In this document: positions 52,680-62,019 of the stretch, one piece after another
How the letters are laid out: each line of letters starts with the position of its first letter
Numbering within the stretch: the stretch's first letter is position 1
Assembly: GCA_946800325.1 (NCBI GenBank)
Contig: OX326956.1
Span: 8,845,167-8,909,166 of the forward strand
Length of the DNA stretch: 64,000 nucleotides
Reading direction: 5' to 3'
DNA from: Luzula sylvatica
Lineage: Eukaryota > Streptophyta > Magnoliopsida > Poales > Juncaceae
Notes under the pieces: model-generated
The model's input: the letters and a program-made list of their open reading frames with translations, nothing else
What the model was told of the DNA's origin: nothing
The model's database searches: none
Translations under genes and position numbers: made by a program

Positions 52680-52982
52680 TGTTGGTAATACGGTATTCGA
52701 ATATGGATTTTAATAGGAATTTATTCTCTCTTTTTCTAATTGGTATTTGATATTCTTTTCAATGTGATTAATCCCTAAACATGTAAGGCCTATTTATAGG
52801 CTCCATAAACTTGCATTACAAGGAATTAAACCTTGCCTTAAAACTTATTTCCTAAATTACTTTCCTATAATAAATCTTGCCCTATAATAATTTCCTAAAT
52901 TACTTTCTTTAAAACAACTTTCCCTAACATTAATTGGGCTAATTAAACTTGATTTATTATTTCGGGCTTGAGCTTATCAACA
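52680..52982 (-). repeat. Copia A 3' LTR (left)
   Basis: 303 bp, begins TGTTGGTAATACGG and ends GCTTATCAACA on the plus strand. It has CATG where the other LTR has lost two bases (AAACATGTAAGG against AAACGTAAGG), plus three substitutions. Confidence 0.95.
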
Positions 52983-52997
52983 AATTCCTCCCTTAAG
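52983..52997 (-). other. Copia A polypurine tract
   Basis: On the minus strand TTAAGGGAGGAATT lies directly before the TG of the 3' LTR, the place of the plus-strand primer. The stop codon of the coding remnant (TAA) overlaps it. Confidence 0.75.
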
Positions 52998-53640
52998 CAC
53001 AAGCCTCTTCATCATCCGGATCATCGTCTTCAAAAATTTTCTTTTTCTTGTACACCCGCTTGACTCCTATGGGCTTGCATCTTTTTGATAATTCGACCAA
53101 GTCCCACGTCTTGTTTTTCTCCATAGCCCCAATCTCTTCATCCATCGCGGCTTGCCATTTCTTGTTCCTCACAACTTCTTCAAAGGAGATATTCTCCGCA
53201 TCTGCCAAAAGACAAACAAGATGTACCTCACTGGTTGCATCATATAGTTCTTGTAGGCTCCGTGTGCGCGTCTGTCTCGGTTCGTCTTCTTCATCAGGTA
53301 TTGCGGGGCTAGTCGGTACAGTAGCTGCGGATTCTTCTTTCTCGGACTCGTCTGACTCGGCGTCCTCATCTTCCATCTCGCACTTCTTACTCCAGTCCCA
53401 TGCGCTCTTCTCATTCACATGGACATCTCGGCTCACCACAACTTTTCTTTCAATTGGGTCGTACAACTTGTATGCCTTCGTTTTCTCGTCATATCCAATG
53501 AACACAAACTTCTTGCTTTTATCATCGAGCTTCGTCCTCCTTTGATCTGGTACATGTGCATACGCCACACTTCCGAACACCTTGAAATGCGACACCGTCG
53601 GTTTCATGCCCTCTATCGGTATCCACACGCGACTCGTCTA
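52993..53640 (-). pseudogene. Copia A remnant: integrase C-terminus to start of reverse transcriptase
   Basis: About 211 codons, closed upstream by a TAG at 53,638-53,640. It reads TVSHFKVFGSVAYAHVPDQ, then KFVFIGYDEKTKAYKLYDP, which is the conserved C-terminal region of copia integrases. An acidic linker (DEDAESDESEKEE) follows, then WQAAMDEEIGAMEKNKTWDL and KPIGVKRVYKKK, which match the first motif of copia reverse transcriptases. The frame then jumps to an acidic tail and stops in the polypurine tract. The YVDD catalytic block and RNase H are gone, so an internal deletion joined the start of the polymerase to the 3' end. The frame has no ATG at its start and is clearly a fragment. Confidence 0.9.
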
Positions 53641-54045
53641 GGCTGGATGTGAAGGCCTCCGATGCTAGTCGGATCCTTCCTCCCTTCAGAAAATCTGCTT
53701 GCTTCTCTTTTCTTTCACAAAGAAATTCAGCCAAGCTTCACTCTTTTCTATTCACTGAGAAAACCCTTTTCTTCTCTTTGACTCTCCAAGAAAACTCTTT
53801 TCTTTTTGGTCAAAATCTGTTCTTGAAAAAGAGTGAATCTATTCTTTTTCTTTCATAAAGAGCTATGGTGTGTATTAATCATCGAGTGGGAAAAAACTAT
53901 TTTTTCCCACCCAATATCTTTCATCCAATGAATGATATCCAGAGCATTAATGTCATGCACCCATACATGCATGTAGCATTCATTTAATGCTTTACACCTT
54001 CTATTCGAACAGAATAATATCCTCGTTCGAACAGAATAATATCCA
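53641..54045 (-). other. Unassigned segment at the distal edge of copia B's 3' LTR
   Basis: This stretch separates the copia A remnant from the part of B's left LTR that matches the right LTR. It contains two extra 22-bp units TTCGAACAGAATAATATCC (54,004-54,047) and T/C-rich sequence. AAGCT at 53,733-53,737 equals the five bases after B's right LTR (61,647-61,651), so B's LTR may run to 53,738; but the sequence there starts TCAC and not TG, and a 5-mer match in this interval could be chance. The part from 53,641 to about 53,732 may be altered copia A integrase. Confidence 0.4.
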
Positions 54046-55208
54046 CTTTCGAACAGAATAATATCCTGATTCAATAACAGAATAACATCCTGATTCAAAC
54101 TAAATAATATCTACTTATCTGATTTTCTGTGTCCAGTCCGAACTTGTCTTTGTGTGTGACCCTATAGGTTTATTTAATGTTGGCAGCATACTAAATCTCT
54201 ATTTAAATATGCAAATCATAGTTGGCCTCTAGCAAGGCATTATGACTACCCAAATTAAATAAATGATTTGTGATCATAACCTATTTATCAAATAGACAAA
54301 TTACTAGCTCTCTTGTTCATACGATATCTGTTGATCAAAGACATGGTCAAATGTCATCCTTTCTAAATCAACTTAACTCTTTCCCGATATAGAATTAGAT
54401 TGAATGTTCAATTAGTATTAACAACACATGTTAATCTTATTGAGCGTGGCCACGCATTTCCTTCAATCCTAATTCATCAGGGGGCCCTGAGAGATATCTC
54501 TTTCAATCATGAAAGGAACAACTTCCATCTTGGTTATTCACATCCTCCAACATGCTTCATGTAATACCCAATGATGATCTTGATTACCCGGTTAAAGATA
54601 ACAAAGAAACATATCTAAGTATCACAATTCACAGGTGAGAATTCTAATGATAACCTCAGGTCAAAGAACTAAAATTCTATTTGTTTATGAGAATATATAT
54701 AATGACAATAACCATGTATATTCTCATAAGTTGGTCAGTCCAATATGTAGTCTCTAATACATATCTATATTCCATATTTGACATCACTACATCTCTTTGT
54801 ATTCCATGTCCATGATCAGTAAAACATAATCATCTCATATGCGAATATACTGGTGTACATATATATTCTATTTCCTTAGACATGTATATCTCTATATACA
54901 TCATATATATGACCAGGGACATTTAGAATCGTATTACGTTCATTGATACAGTTTTACTATCATAATCACATATTATGATGATGTATAAACTAGTGATACA
55001 ATTCAAGGCTTATTCACATATTCCTAAATATGTTAAATAACCTGTACACGTATTAAATGAAACTTTAATTCAATATTAAAATATTAGATTAACAACACAT
55101 AAATAATAACTATCCTTTGTTTACATACAAGCTAAACAGTTTAGCCTAGGGTATTATTTAGTTCAGCCCAGGGCATTATTTCATTCAGCCTAGGGCATTA
55201 TTCCTTCA
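54046..55208 (-). repeat. Copia B 3' LTR, segment shared with the 5' LTR
   Basis: On the minus strand it begins TGAAGGAATAATGCCC at 55,208. The 1,163-bp shared segment ends at CTTTCGAACAG (plus strand 54,046). Differences from the 5' LTR include CTAAAT/CTGAAT, GCTCTC/GCTTTC, CCCGAT/CCCAAT, TATTCAC/TATGCAC, ATCTAAG/ATATAAG, TTTCCTT/TTTTCTT and AACCTG/AACATG. This copy continues with further related units on its distal side. Confidence 0.9.
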
Positions 55209-55223
55209 GTCTCCCACTTGCAC
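55209..55223 (-). other. Copia B polypurine tract
   Basis: GTGCAAGTGGGAGAC on the minus strand, directly before TGAAGG of the 3' LTR; the CAAGTGGGAGA form is common in plant copia elements. Confidence 0.8.
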
Positions 55224-55252
55224 TAGGGTGAACTGATACTAATAATACTCAC

Positions 55253-56983
55253 TCAACTCTCTTCTCTGAGGTAATCCAAACCAATAGCTCTAGCATGACG
55301 ATCATGTTTCGCTATCGAGAGCGGCTTAGTAAACGGATCAGCTATATTATCATCAGTTGGAATTTTGCACACATTCACGTCTCCTCTCTTTATTATCTCT
55401 CGAATTAGATGAAAACGCCGAAGTATGTGTTTGGATCTATGGTGTGACCTTGGCTCCCTAGATTGCGCAATTGCTCCATTGTTATCACAAAAGAGAGTCA
55501 CAGGGTCCAACACACTTGGAACTACACCTAGTTCTGCCACAAATTTCTTGATCCAAACAGCTTCCTTAGCTGCTTCTGAAGCTGCTATATACTCCGCTTC
55601 CGTTGTAGAATCTGCGACAGTTTGCTGTTTGGAACTTTTCCAAACAACTGCTCCTCCGTTCAAACAGAATACATAACCACTTTGCGATCTAAAATCATCT
55701 ATGCAGGTTTGAAAGCTAGCATCGGTATAACCCTTTATCACCAGCTCACTTTCCAAACCTCCATAGATTAAGAATACATCTTTAGTCCTTCTCAAGTACT
55801 TAAGAATATTCTTTACTGCTATCCAGTGACTCTCACCTGGATCTGATTGGTATCTGCTAGTTACACTTAATGCATATGACACATCTGGTCTAGTACATAT
55901 CATTGCATACATAATAGATCCAATTGCCGAAGCATATGGCACTCTATTCATTCGTTCTCGTTCATCTCTCGATGTCGTACATTGAGATTTATCTAACGAG
56001 ATACCATGCGACATTGGCAAGGATCCTCTCTTGGAATCTTGCATATTGAACCTCTTCAATACCTTGTCAATGTATGTACTTTGACTCAGACCTAGAAGCT
56101 TCCTTGATCTATCTCTATAAATCTGTATGCCTAATATATAGGCTGCTTCTCCTAGGTCTTTCATTGAAAATTGATTCCCCAAATATTTCTTAACACTTAA
56201 GAGCATAGGTATATCATTACCAATGAGCAATATGTCATCCACATAAAGAACTAAGAATACATGTGCACTCCCACTGAATTTCTTGTATACACAAGCTTCC
56301 TCCACATTCTTGATGAAACCATAATCCTTGATTACTTCATCAAAACGAAGATTCCAACTTCGAGATGCTTGCTTCAAACCATAAATAGACTTTTGAAGCT
56401 TGCATACTTTCTTAGAATTCTTTGGATCGACAAAACCCTCGGGTTGTATCATGTATACATCCTCGTTCAAGTTCCGGTTAAGGAAAGCAGTTTTGACATC
56501 CATTTGCCATATTTCATAGTCATAATATGCGGCTATGGCAAGTAGAATTCTTATAGATTTAAGCATGGCCACGGGCGAAAACGTTTCATCATAGTCTATA
56601 CCATGAGTTTGCTTGAAACCTTTCGCCACAAGCCGTGCTTTGTAAGTATGCACCTTACCATCCATGTCAGTTTTCTTCTTGAAAACCCACTTACACCCAA
56701 TGGTTTTTAATCCTTCAGGTGGATCAATCAAGTTCCAAACTTGATTGTCATACATGGATTGTATCTCGACATTCATGGCTTCTTGCCATTTCTGTGAATC
56801 TTCACTCATCATAGCCTCTACGTAGGATGTTGGTTCATCATCCATGGCCAACACATCATCATCATTAGTCACGAGAAATCCATATCTCTCGGGCTCTTGA
56901 CGATTCCTACTAGATCTACGAGGTGGTCCTTGTGTAACATTTTCTGATTCTCCAACATTTGGTGAACCCGAAATATTTTCCAT
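55253..56983 (-). CDS. Copia B polyprotein, second part: reverse transcriptase and RNase H
   Basis: 576 residues. An N-terminal linker (RRSSRNRQEPERYG) leads to the copia reverse transcriptase: WQEAMNVEIQSMYDNQVW at about 66-83, KWVFKKK at about 98, the first catalytic Asp in QMDVKTAFLN (D162), YGLKQASRSW at about 201, and the YVDD box at 247-250. RNase H follows with GYTDAS (D421), the TEAEY motif (E462/E464) and LFCDNNGA (D500). A conserved tail RSKHI and DPFTKPL ends the protein. The enzyme copies element RNA into DNA inside the virus-like particle. It starts with an ATG immediately after a TAG that ends the upstream frame, in the same phase; normally copia has one continuous frame here. 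All catalytic residues I checked are present. Confidence 0.95.
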   Translation of the reverse strand: MENISGSPNVGESENVTQGPPRRSSRNRQEPERYGFLVTNDDDVLAMDDEPTSYVEAMMSEDSQKWQEAMNVEIQSMYDNQVWNLIDPPEGLKTIGCKWVFKKKTDMDGKVHTYKARLVAKGFKQTHGIDYDETFSPVAMLKSIRILLAIAAYYDYEIWQMDVKTAFLNRNLNEDVYMIQPEGFVDPKNSKKVCKLQKSIYGLKQASRSWNLRFDEVIKDYGFIKNVEEACVYKKFSGSAHVFLVLYVDDILLIGNDIPMLLSVKKYLGNQFSMKDLGEAAYILGIQIYRDRSRKLLGLSQSTYIDKVLKRFNMQDSKRGSLPMSHGISLDKSQCTTSRDERERMNRVPYASAIGSIMYAMICTRPDVSYALSVTSRYQSDPGESHWIAVKNILKYLRRTKDVFLIYGGLESELVIKGYTDASFQTCIDDFRSQSGYVFCLNGGAVVWKSSKQQTVADSTTEAEYIAASEAAKEAVWIKKFVAELGVVPSVLDPVTLFCDNNGAIAQSREPRSHHRSKHILRRFHLIREIIKRGDVNVCKIPTDDNIADPFTKPLSIAKHDRHARAIGLDYLREES

Positions 56984-59191
56984 CTAATGTTCATTTTCAG
57001 TTTGGGAATCTTGAACTTCTTCAAGATCAACCTTACTCCCACTAGCTCTCTTGGAAATGAACTCCTTCTCTAAGAAGACTCCATTTCTAGCTATGAAAAT
57101 CTTATTTTCTGAGGGGATGTAAAAGTAATACCCTTTAGTTTCCTTAGGATATCCCACGAACAAACATTTATCTGATTTGGGTCCAAGCTTATCTGACATC
57201 ATGCGTTTAACATATGCCTCGCAACCCCAAATCTTCAGAAAAGACAAACTCATAGTTCTTCCTGTCCATATCTCATATGGAGTCTTTTCTACGGATTTAG
57301 ATGGAATTCTATTCAGTATGAATGCGGCTGTTTCAATGGCATAACCCCAAAACGATTTCGGGAGATCTGTCTGACTCATCATTGATCGAACCATGTCCAA
57401 CAAGGTACGATTTCTCCTCTCGGAAACACCATTCCATTGAGGTGTACCGGGTGGAGTTAATTGTGAAACAATTCCACAATCTCTTAGATAGTCATCAAAA
57501 TCTTGGCTCAAATATTCACCACCTCGATCAGATCGAATGGCCTTTATTCTCTTGCCTAGTTGATTCTCTACTTCATTCTTAAAATCTTTGAACCTTTCAA
57601 ACGATTCTGACTTTTGTCTCATCAAGTAGACAAAACCATATCTACTATAGTCATCAGTGAATGTAATGAAGTATCTATAACCTCCTCTGGCTTCCATGCT
57701 CATTGGGCCACATACATCAGTATGTACGAGCTCCAACAACTCATTGGATCTTTCACCAACATTTGAGAAAGGTTTCTTAGTCATTTTGCCTAATAAACAA
57801 GACTCACATGTCTCATATGATCTCATATCAAATGAGTCTAAAAGTCCATCGGTATGGAGTTTAGAAATGCGTTTCTCATTTATATGGCCTAAACGACAAT
57901 GCCAAAAGTAGGTCTGATTATCAACATGAGACATTATCCTTTCGGTATTGATATTAAATATGGATTTGTGATTATTCAGATCTAGCACATAGAGACCATT
58001 TTCTAATGAAACATTTCCATAGAAAATTTCTCCTTTACGGATAGTACAATTATCATCTTCTATAATAAATTTGTAACCATCCAAAGCTAGTCTTGAAATA
58101 GAAATAATATTCCTGTTCATACCAGGTACAAAACAACAATTGTTTAGTTCTAATACAAATCCATTAGGTAAAGTTAAATGGTAATTTCCTACGGCTAAAG
58201 CAGCAACTCTTGCTCCATTTCCCACACGTAGGTCCATTTCACCTTTAGCTAACTTCCTTCTACTTTGTAGTCCCTGCACATTTTTACAAATGTGAGTGCC
58301 ACATCCGGTATCTAATACCCAATTTGACAAAGTAGATAAGTTAACATCAATACCTGAGGCACTTGCCGAAACTGCTTTCTTCTTCTTCACTTCTTCTAAG
58401 TAAAGAGGGCAGTTCCTTTTCCAATGGCCATCTTTATGGCAATGGAAACAAGTGGTCGGTTCAGATTTCTTGATCTTTGGTTTGGGCAACATCTTGCCCT
58501 TACCTTTGTTCTTGCCTTTGAACTTCTTCTTGAACTTTCCCTTTTGAACCATCAGAACTTCGTTGACATTTGATGCCTTGAAGTCTCCGGACCTATTGGT
58601 AGCCTCAAAATTCTTGAGCATACCATGTAATTCTGGTATTGTTTTATCCATAGAGTGCATGTTGTAGTTAGAAACAAACTGTGCGAAATTCGGAGTCAAA
58701 GACTCAAGAATCAAGTCAGTTTCCATCTCATGGCTGACTTTCGCACCTAGTTTCTCAAGGTTATCAACATAACCTTTCATCTTTAAAACATGTGCACTCA
58801 CAGATGTACCCGAGACCATTTTACAGTTGAACAACGCCTTGTGAGTGTTAAACCTCTCAAGTCTGGCTTGCTCTTGGAACATTTCCTTGAGCTGTTTGTG
58901 CATAACATATGCATGCGAATCTACAAACTGCTTTTGAAGATCCGATGACATAGTTGCCAACATGAGACAGGTTATTTCAACATCATCATCTATGAACTTT
59001 TCATAGTATTCTTGGTCCACTTGGTCAGCATCTGCTGGTGGTTCTTCAGTTGGGAGAGGCTCATCAAGAACATAACCCTTATGTTCAGCCCTAAGAACAA
59101 TTCTTAGATTTCGCTCCCAATCCAGAAAGTTTTTACCATTCAACTTCTCCTTCTCAAGGAGAGATCGCAAATTTAAACTGTTTGAAGACAT
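56984..59191 (-). CDS. Copia B polyprotein, first part: Gag, protease and integrase
   Basis: 735 residues from an ATG. Gag occupies about 1-245, with a Lys-rich stretch near 217-242 and a CCHC zinc knuckle C248-C251-H256-C261 that binds RNA. The aspartic protease active site is DTG at 294-296 (LDTGCGTH). The integrase zinc-binding region has H431, H436, C462 and C465. The D,D35E catalytic triad is D492 (HTDVCGP), D555 (RSDRGGEY) and E591 (NGVSERRN), with exactly 35 residues between D555 and E591. The C-terminal GCEAYVKR/CLFVGYP block is also present. The frame ends in TAG at 56,986-56,984 and continues in phase into the reverse transcriptase, so one stop splits a 1,312-codon polyprotein. A C-to-T change in a CAG codon would explain it. 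Confidence 0.95.
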   Translation of the reverse strand: MSSNSLNLRSLLEKEKLNGKNFLDWERNLRIVLRAEHKGYVLDEPLPTEEPPADADQVDQEYYEKFIDDDVEITCLMLATMSSDLQKQFVDSHAYVMHKQLKEMFQEQARLERFNTHKALFNCKMVSGTSVSAHVLKMKGYVDNLEKLGAKVSHEMETDLILESLTPNFAQFVSNYNMHSMDKTIPELHGMLKNFEATNRSGDFKASNVNEVLMVQKGKFKKKFKGKNKGKGKMLPKPKIKKSEPTTCFHCHKDGHWKRNCPLYLEEVKKKKAVSASASGIDVNLSTLSNWVLDTGCGTHICKNVQGLQSRRKLAKGEMDLRVGNGARVAALAVGNYHLTLPNGFVLELNNCCFVPGMNRNIISISRLALDGYKFIIEDDNCTIRKGEIFYGNVSLENGLYVLDLNNHKSIFNINTERIMSHVDNQTYFWHCRLGHINEKRISKLHTDGLLDSFDMRSYETCESCLLGKMTKKPFSNVGERSNELLELVHTDVCGPMSMEARGGYRYFITFTDDYSRYGFVYLMRQKSESFERFKDFKNEVENQLGKRIKAIRSDRGGEYLSQDFDDYLRDCGIVSQLTPPGTPQWNGVSERRNRTLLDMVRSMMSQTDLPKSFWGYAIETAAFILNRIPSKSVEKTPYEIWTGRTMSLSFLKIWGCEAYVKRMMSDKLGPKSDKCLFVGYPKETKGYYFYIPSENKIFIARNGVFLEKEFISKRASGSKVDLEEVQDSQTENEH

Positions 59192-59584
59192 TTTCTACAT
59201 GGAATAAAATGTGCAAAATTAATACATTTATAGATGATAACATTTATGTTTTAGTTCATTTAAAATACTCCCACTATTTTTATCAAATCAACAACCCTCA
59301 CTGTGTTGGTTCGGATACATTCCAACTACATGTATCATAGTGGCTCAAGATCCATATTTCGCAAAATCATAATCGGCTTTGGCTCGTCTCAGAATTCTGT
59401 TATTTAGGTAGGATCAAATCCAATTGCATCTCCATGCAACTCTTGAGATCATTTATGAGATCAGGGGTTTATGAGTCTAACTCAAAAATCCATGTGTGTA
59501 CATATCTCATCTTATGCCCTAAGTTCAAGTCCGACTTGCTACTTAGTTAAGTACTAACCATAACTGATTATCATCCAATTAATC

Positions 59585-59692
59585 TACCAACACACCCAGC
59601 TTTGGCATGACCTATGTTGGTAATTAATCAATGCATATTCTCCCGCCAACTATATAAGCTCACACACCCAGCTTTGGCATGACCCATGTGAG
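59585..59692 (-). ncRNA. Paired leader hairpins with one loop on two different stems
   Basis: Hairpin 1 (59,585-59,622): stem TACCAACA/TGTTGGTA, 22-nt loop. Hairpin 2 (59,659-59,692): stem CTCACA/TGTGAG, 22-nt loop. The loops are CACCCAGCTTTGGCATGACC followed by TA or CA, so they differ at a single position, while the stems are unrelated in sequence but both perfectly complementary. This pattern suggests that structure is retained. It is a structural element of the leader RNA, not a separate RNA gene. Confidence 0.55.
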
Positions 59693-59885
59693 TGATATAA
59701 AGGCCCTGAGAATTTCAGAATATGGGAGGCATTTTCTCAACTTAATAATTAGTAGAGGGATTTCTAATTTATTTATCACATGCAAAAGCATATCACATCA
59801 CACATCACAGAATAATTAATTTAATGACACAGCATGGCCATGATCTTTATAAGCCACTATAAAGATCCCTAATTAATTACTTATA

Positions 59886-60065
59886 ATGAACTCCTTCATT
59901 ACAACAATGGACGTGGTGATGAACTCCTTCATCATGTGATCGGTTATGGCGATTAGCTTCTTCATCATGTGATAGGCTGTGGTGATGAACTCCTTCATCT
60001 TGTGATTGGTTGTCCTGATGAACTCCTTCACCATGTAATCGGTTGAGGCGATGAACTCCTTCATC
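59886..60065 (-). repeat. 33-bp tandem array, five units plus a partial sixth
   Basis: Units start ATGAACTCC or a variant at 59,886 and every 33 bp to 60,051. Around each boundary GATGAACTCCTTCATC forms a 6-bp stem with a 4-nt loop; in element RNA (minus strand) this reads GATGAA-GGAG-TTCATC. The first unit has A...T at the outer pair where others have G...C, and the fifth keeps pairing through a G-U in the RNA; the third is mismatched. Confidence 0.85.
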
Positions 60066-60329
60066 TTCTTTAATTTACAACCTTATTTATTTTACAACTT
60101 GGACAACTCACCGGTTGCCTTAATAAAATAAAATTACAATTTGGACAACTCACTGGTTGCCTTTAGCCATAAATCAAATTTACAACATGCACAACATACA
60201 TACAATCACATCATTCAATCACAACACAAAGTTTTTGGCCCATGCTATATCATATATCGTTGAATTATAAAATACATATATACATTTCGACTAATACATA
60301 TGCAATAATCTCCACGTGAGACCAGAATA

Positions 60330-60372
60330 ATATCCTGCATCTCATGCAATAATATCCTGCATCTCATGCAGT
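60330..60372 (-). repeat. 22-bp leader repeat AATAATATCCTGCATCTCATGC, two copies
   Basis: Two copies spaced 22 bp; each contains TGCAT-CTC-ATGCA (60,336-60,348 and 60,358-60,370). The AATAATATCC part also occurs in 22-bp units at the LTR end (TTCGAACAGAATAATATCC). Confidence 0.75.
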
Positions 60373-60471
60373 AAATCTCAGCGTGAGACAGCGTACATTT
60401 CTGTTTGAACAGAATTAGATACCACTGTTGGGGATTCGGGCAATCATATTGCAATCAGATTGCAATATCCT

Positions 60472-60483
60472 GCTCTGATACCA
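60472..60483 (-). other. Copia B primer binding site
   Basis: TGGTATCAGAGC on the minus strand, the usual plant copia site complementary to the 3' end of initiator Met-tRNA. It directly follows the shared LTR segment, whose last bases here are GAAAG and not the expected CA. Confidence 0.92.
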
Positions 60484-61646
60484 CTTTCGAACAGAATAAT
60501 ATCCTGATTCAATAACAGAATAACATCCTGATTCAAACTGAATAATATCTACTTATCTGATTTTCTGTGTCCAGTCCGAACTTGTCTTTGTGTGTGACCC
60601 TATAGGTTTATTTAATGTTGGCAGCATACTAAATCTCTATTTAAATATGCAAATCATAGTTGGCCTCTAGCAAGGCATTATGACTACCCAAATTAAATAA
60701 ATGATTTGTGATCATAACCTATTTATCAAATAGACAAATTACTAGCTTTCTTGTTCATACGATATCTGTTGATCAAAGACATGGTCAAATGTCATCCTTT
60801 CTAAATCAACTTAACTCTTTCCCAATATAGAATTAGATTGAATGTTCAATTAGTATTAACAACACATGTTAATCTTATTGAGCGTGGCCACGCATTTCCT
60901 TCAATCCTAATTCATCAGGGGGCCCTGAGAGATATCTCTTTCAATCATGAAAGGAACAACTTCCATCTTGGTTATGCACATCCTCCAACATGCTTCATGT
61001 AATACCCAATGATGATCTTGATTACCCGGTTAAAGATAACAAAGAAACATATATAAGTATCACAATTCACAGGTGAGAATTCTAATGATAACCTCAGGTC
61101 AAAGAACTAAAATTCTATTTGTTTATGAGAATATATATAATGACAATAACCATGTATATTCTCATAAGTTGGTCAGTCCAATATGTAGTCTCTAATACAT
61201 ATCTATATTCCATATTTGACATCACTACATCTCTTTGTATTCCATGTCCATGATCAGTAAAACATAATCATCTCATATGCGAATATACTGGTGTACATAT
61301 ATATTCTATTTTCTTAGACATGTATATCTCTATATACATCATATATATGACCAGGGACATTTAGAATCGTATTACGTTCATTGATACAGTTTTACTATCA
61401 TAATCACATATTATGATGATGTATAAACTAGTGATACAATTCAAGGCTTATTCACATATTCCTAAATATGTTAAATAACATGTACACGTATTAAATGAAA
61501 CTTTAATTCAATATTAAAATATTAGATTAACAACACATAAATAATAACTATCCTTTGTTTACATACAAGCTAAACAGTTTAGCCTAGGGTATTATTTAGT
61601 TCAGCCCAGGGCATTATTTCATTCAGCCTAGGGCATTATTCCTTCA
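60484..61646 (-). repeat. Copia B 5' LTR (1,163 bp)
   Basis: On the minus strand it begins TGAAGGAATAATGCCC at 61,646 and runs into the primer binding site. It equals the shared segment of the 3' LTR in length with about 7 substitutions and no net indel. Confidence 0.93.
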
Positions 61647-61651
61647 AAGCT

Positions 61652-62019
61652 TTGATGTATCGCCCGGTCATCTTCTCGACAAGCACCTTGAACCTCTTGA
61701 ACACTTCGAATGCCTCGGATTTTTCCTTCAAAAAATAAACCCAGGTCCTCCTAGTGTAATCATCAACGAATGTAATAGAATACCTTTTCTCACTGAACGA
61801 TTTCGGTGTGATCGGACCACAAATGTCGGTGTGCACCAGCTCGAGAGGGTTTGCTGCTTCATATTTCGCCTTCTTCTGAAATGGGATTCTTGCATGTTTA
61901 CCGAGTACGCAACCTTCGCAAAATTTGCTCGTGTAGTCCATATCTGGCAGACCGTGCACCATGTCCTTCTTGGCCAACTCTCGCAAGCCTCCATAGTGCA
62001 AGTGTCCAAACCGCAAATG
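61652..62019 (-). pseudogene. Copia A remnant: N-terminal integrase, cut by copia B
   Basis: Reads in phase after the TGA that ends the upstream frame: HLRFGHLHYGG (zinc-binding His pair), then CEGCVLGKHARIPF (Cys pair), NPLELVHTDICGPI with the first catalytic Asp, and FVDDYTRRTWVYFLKEKSEA. It breaks after KMTGRYIKAL, exactly where copia integrases continue to the second catalytic Asp (R-S/T-DRGGE). The last codons before the next stop come from the LTR of element B. The fragment cannot form an active integrase. Confidence 0.93.

Larger units (their letters stand above)
59192..60471 (-). other. Copia B 5' untranslated leader (about 1.28 kb), rich in repeated hairpins
   Basis: Lies between the primer binding site and the Gag ATG. 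It has no credible reading frame; short frames of 63 and 69 codons come from its repeats. It holds two hairpins with a shared loop (59,585-59,692), a 33-bp tandem array (59,886-60,065), a doubled AC(A)ACTTGGACAACTCAC(C/T)GGTTGCC unit (about 60,096-60,160) and 22-bp units with TGCAT-CTC-ATGCA hairpins (60,330-60,372). Retroelement leaders commonly hold packaging, dimerisation or translation signals; which of these applies here is not shown by sequence. Confidence 0.8.
54046..61646 (-). mobile_element. Ty1/copia retrotransposon B, nearly intact, nested in copia A
   Basis: Matching LTR segments of exactly 1,163 bp lie at both ends and differ at about 7 positions by eye. Between them, reading on the minus strand, are a primer binding site, a 1.3-kb untranslated leader, a Gag-PR-IN frame, an RT-RNaseH frame and a polypurine tract. 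The domain order PR-IN-RT-RH is that of Ty1/copia. The right end CCTTCA joins copia A inside its integrase after IKAL. The left end is less clear: the region 53,641-54,045 may belong to the 3' LTR. Low LTR divergence makes this a recent insertion, younger than A. Confidence 0.92.

Noticed and set aside
53048..53545. 165-codon plus-strand frame opposite the copia A remnant
   Set aside because: It is the antisense shadow of the minus-strand integrase/RT fragment.
59873..60066. 33-bp repeats resembling a CRISPR array
   Set aside because: Units are directly adjacent with no variable spacers, and they lie in the leader of a eukaryotic retrotransposon.
60245..60454. 69-codon minus-strand frame in the copia B leader
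   Set aside because: Falls across the 22-bp hairpin repeats; no coding features.
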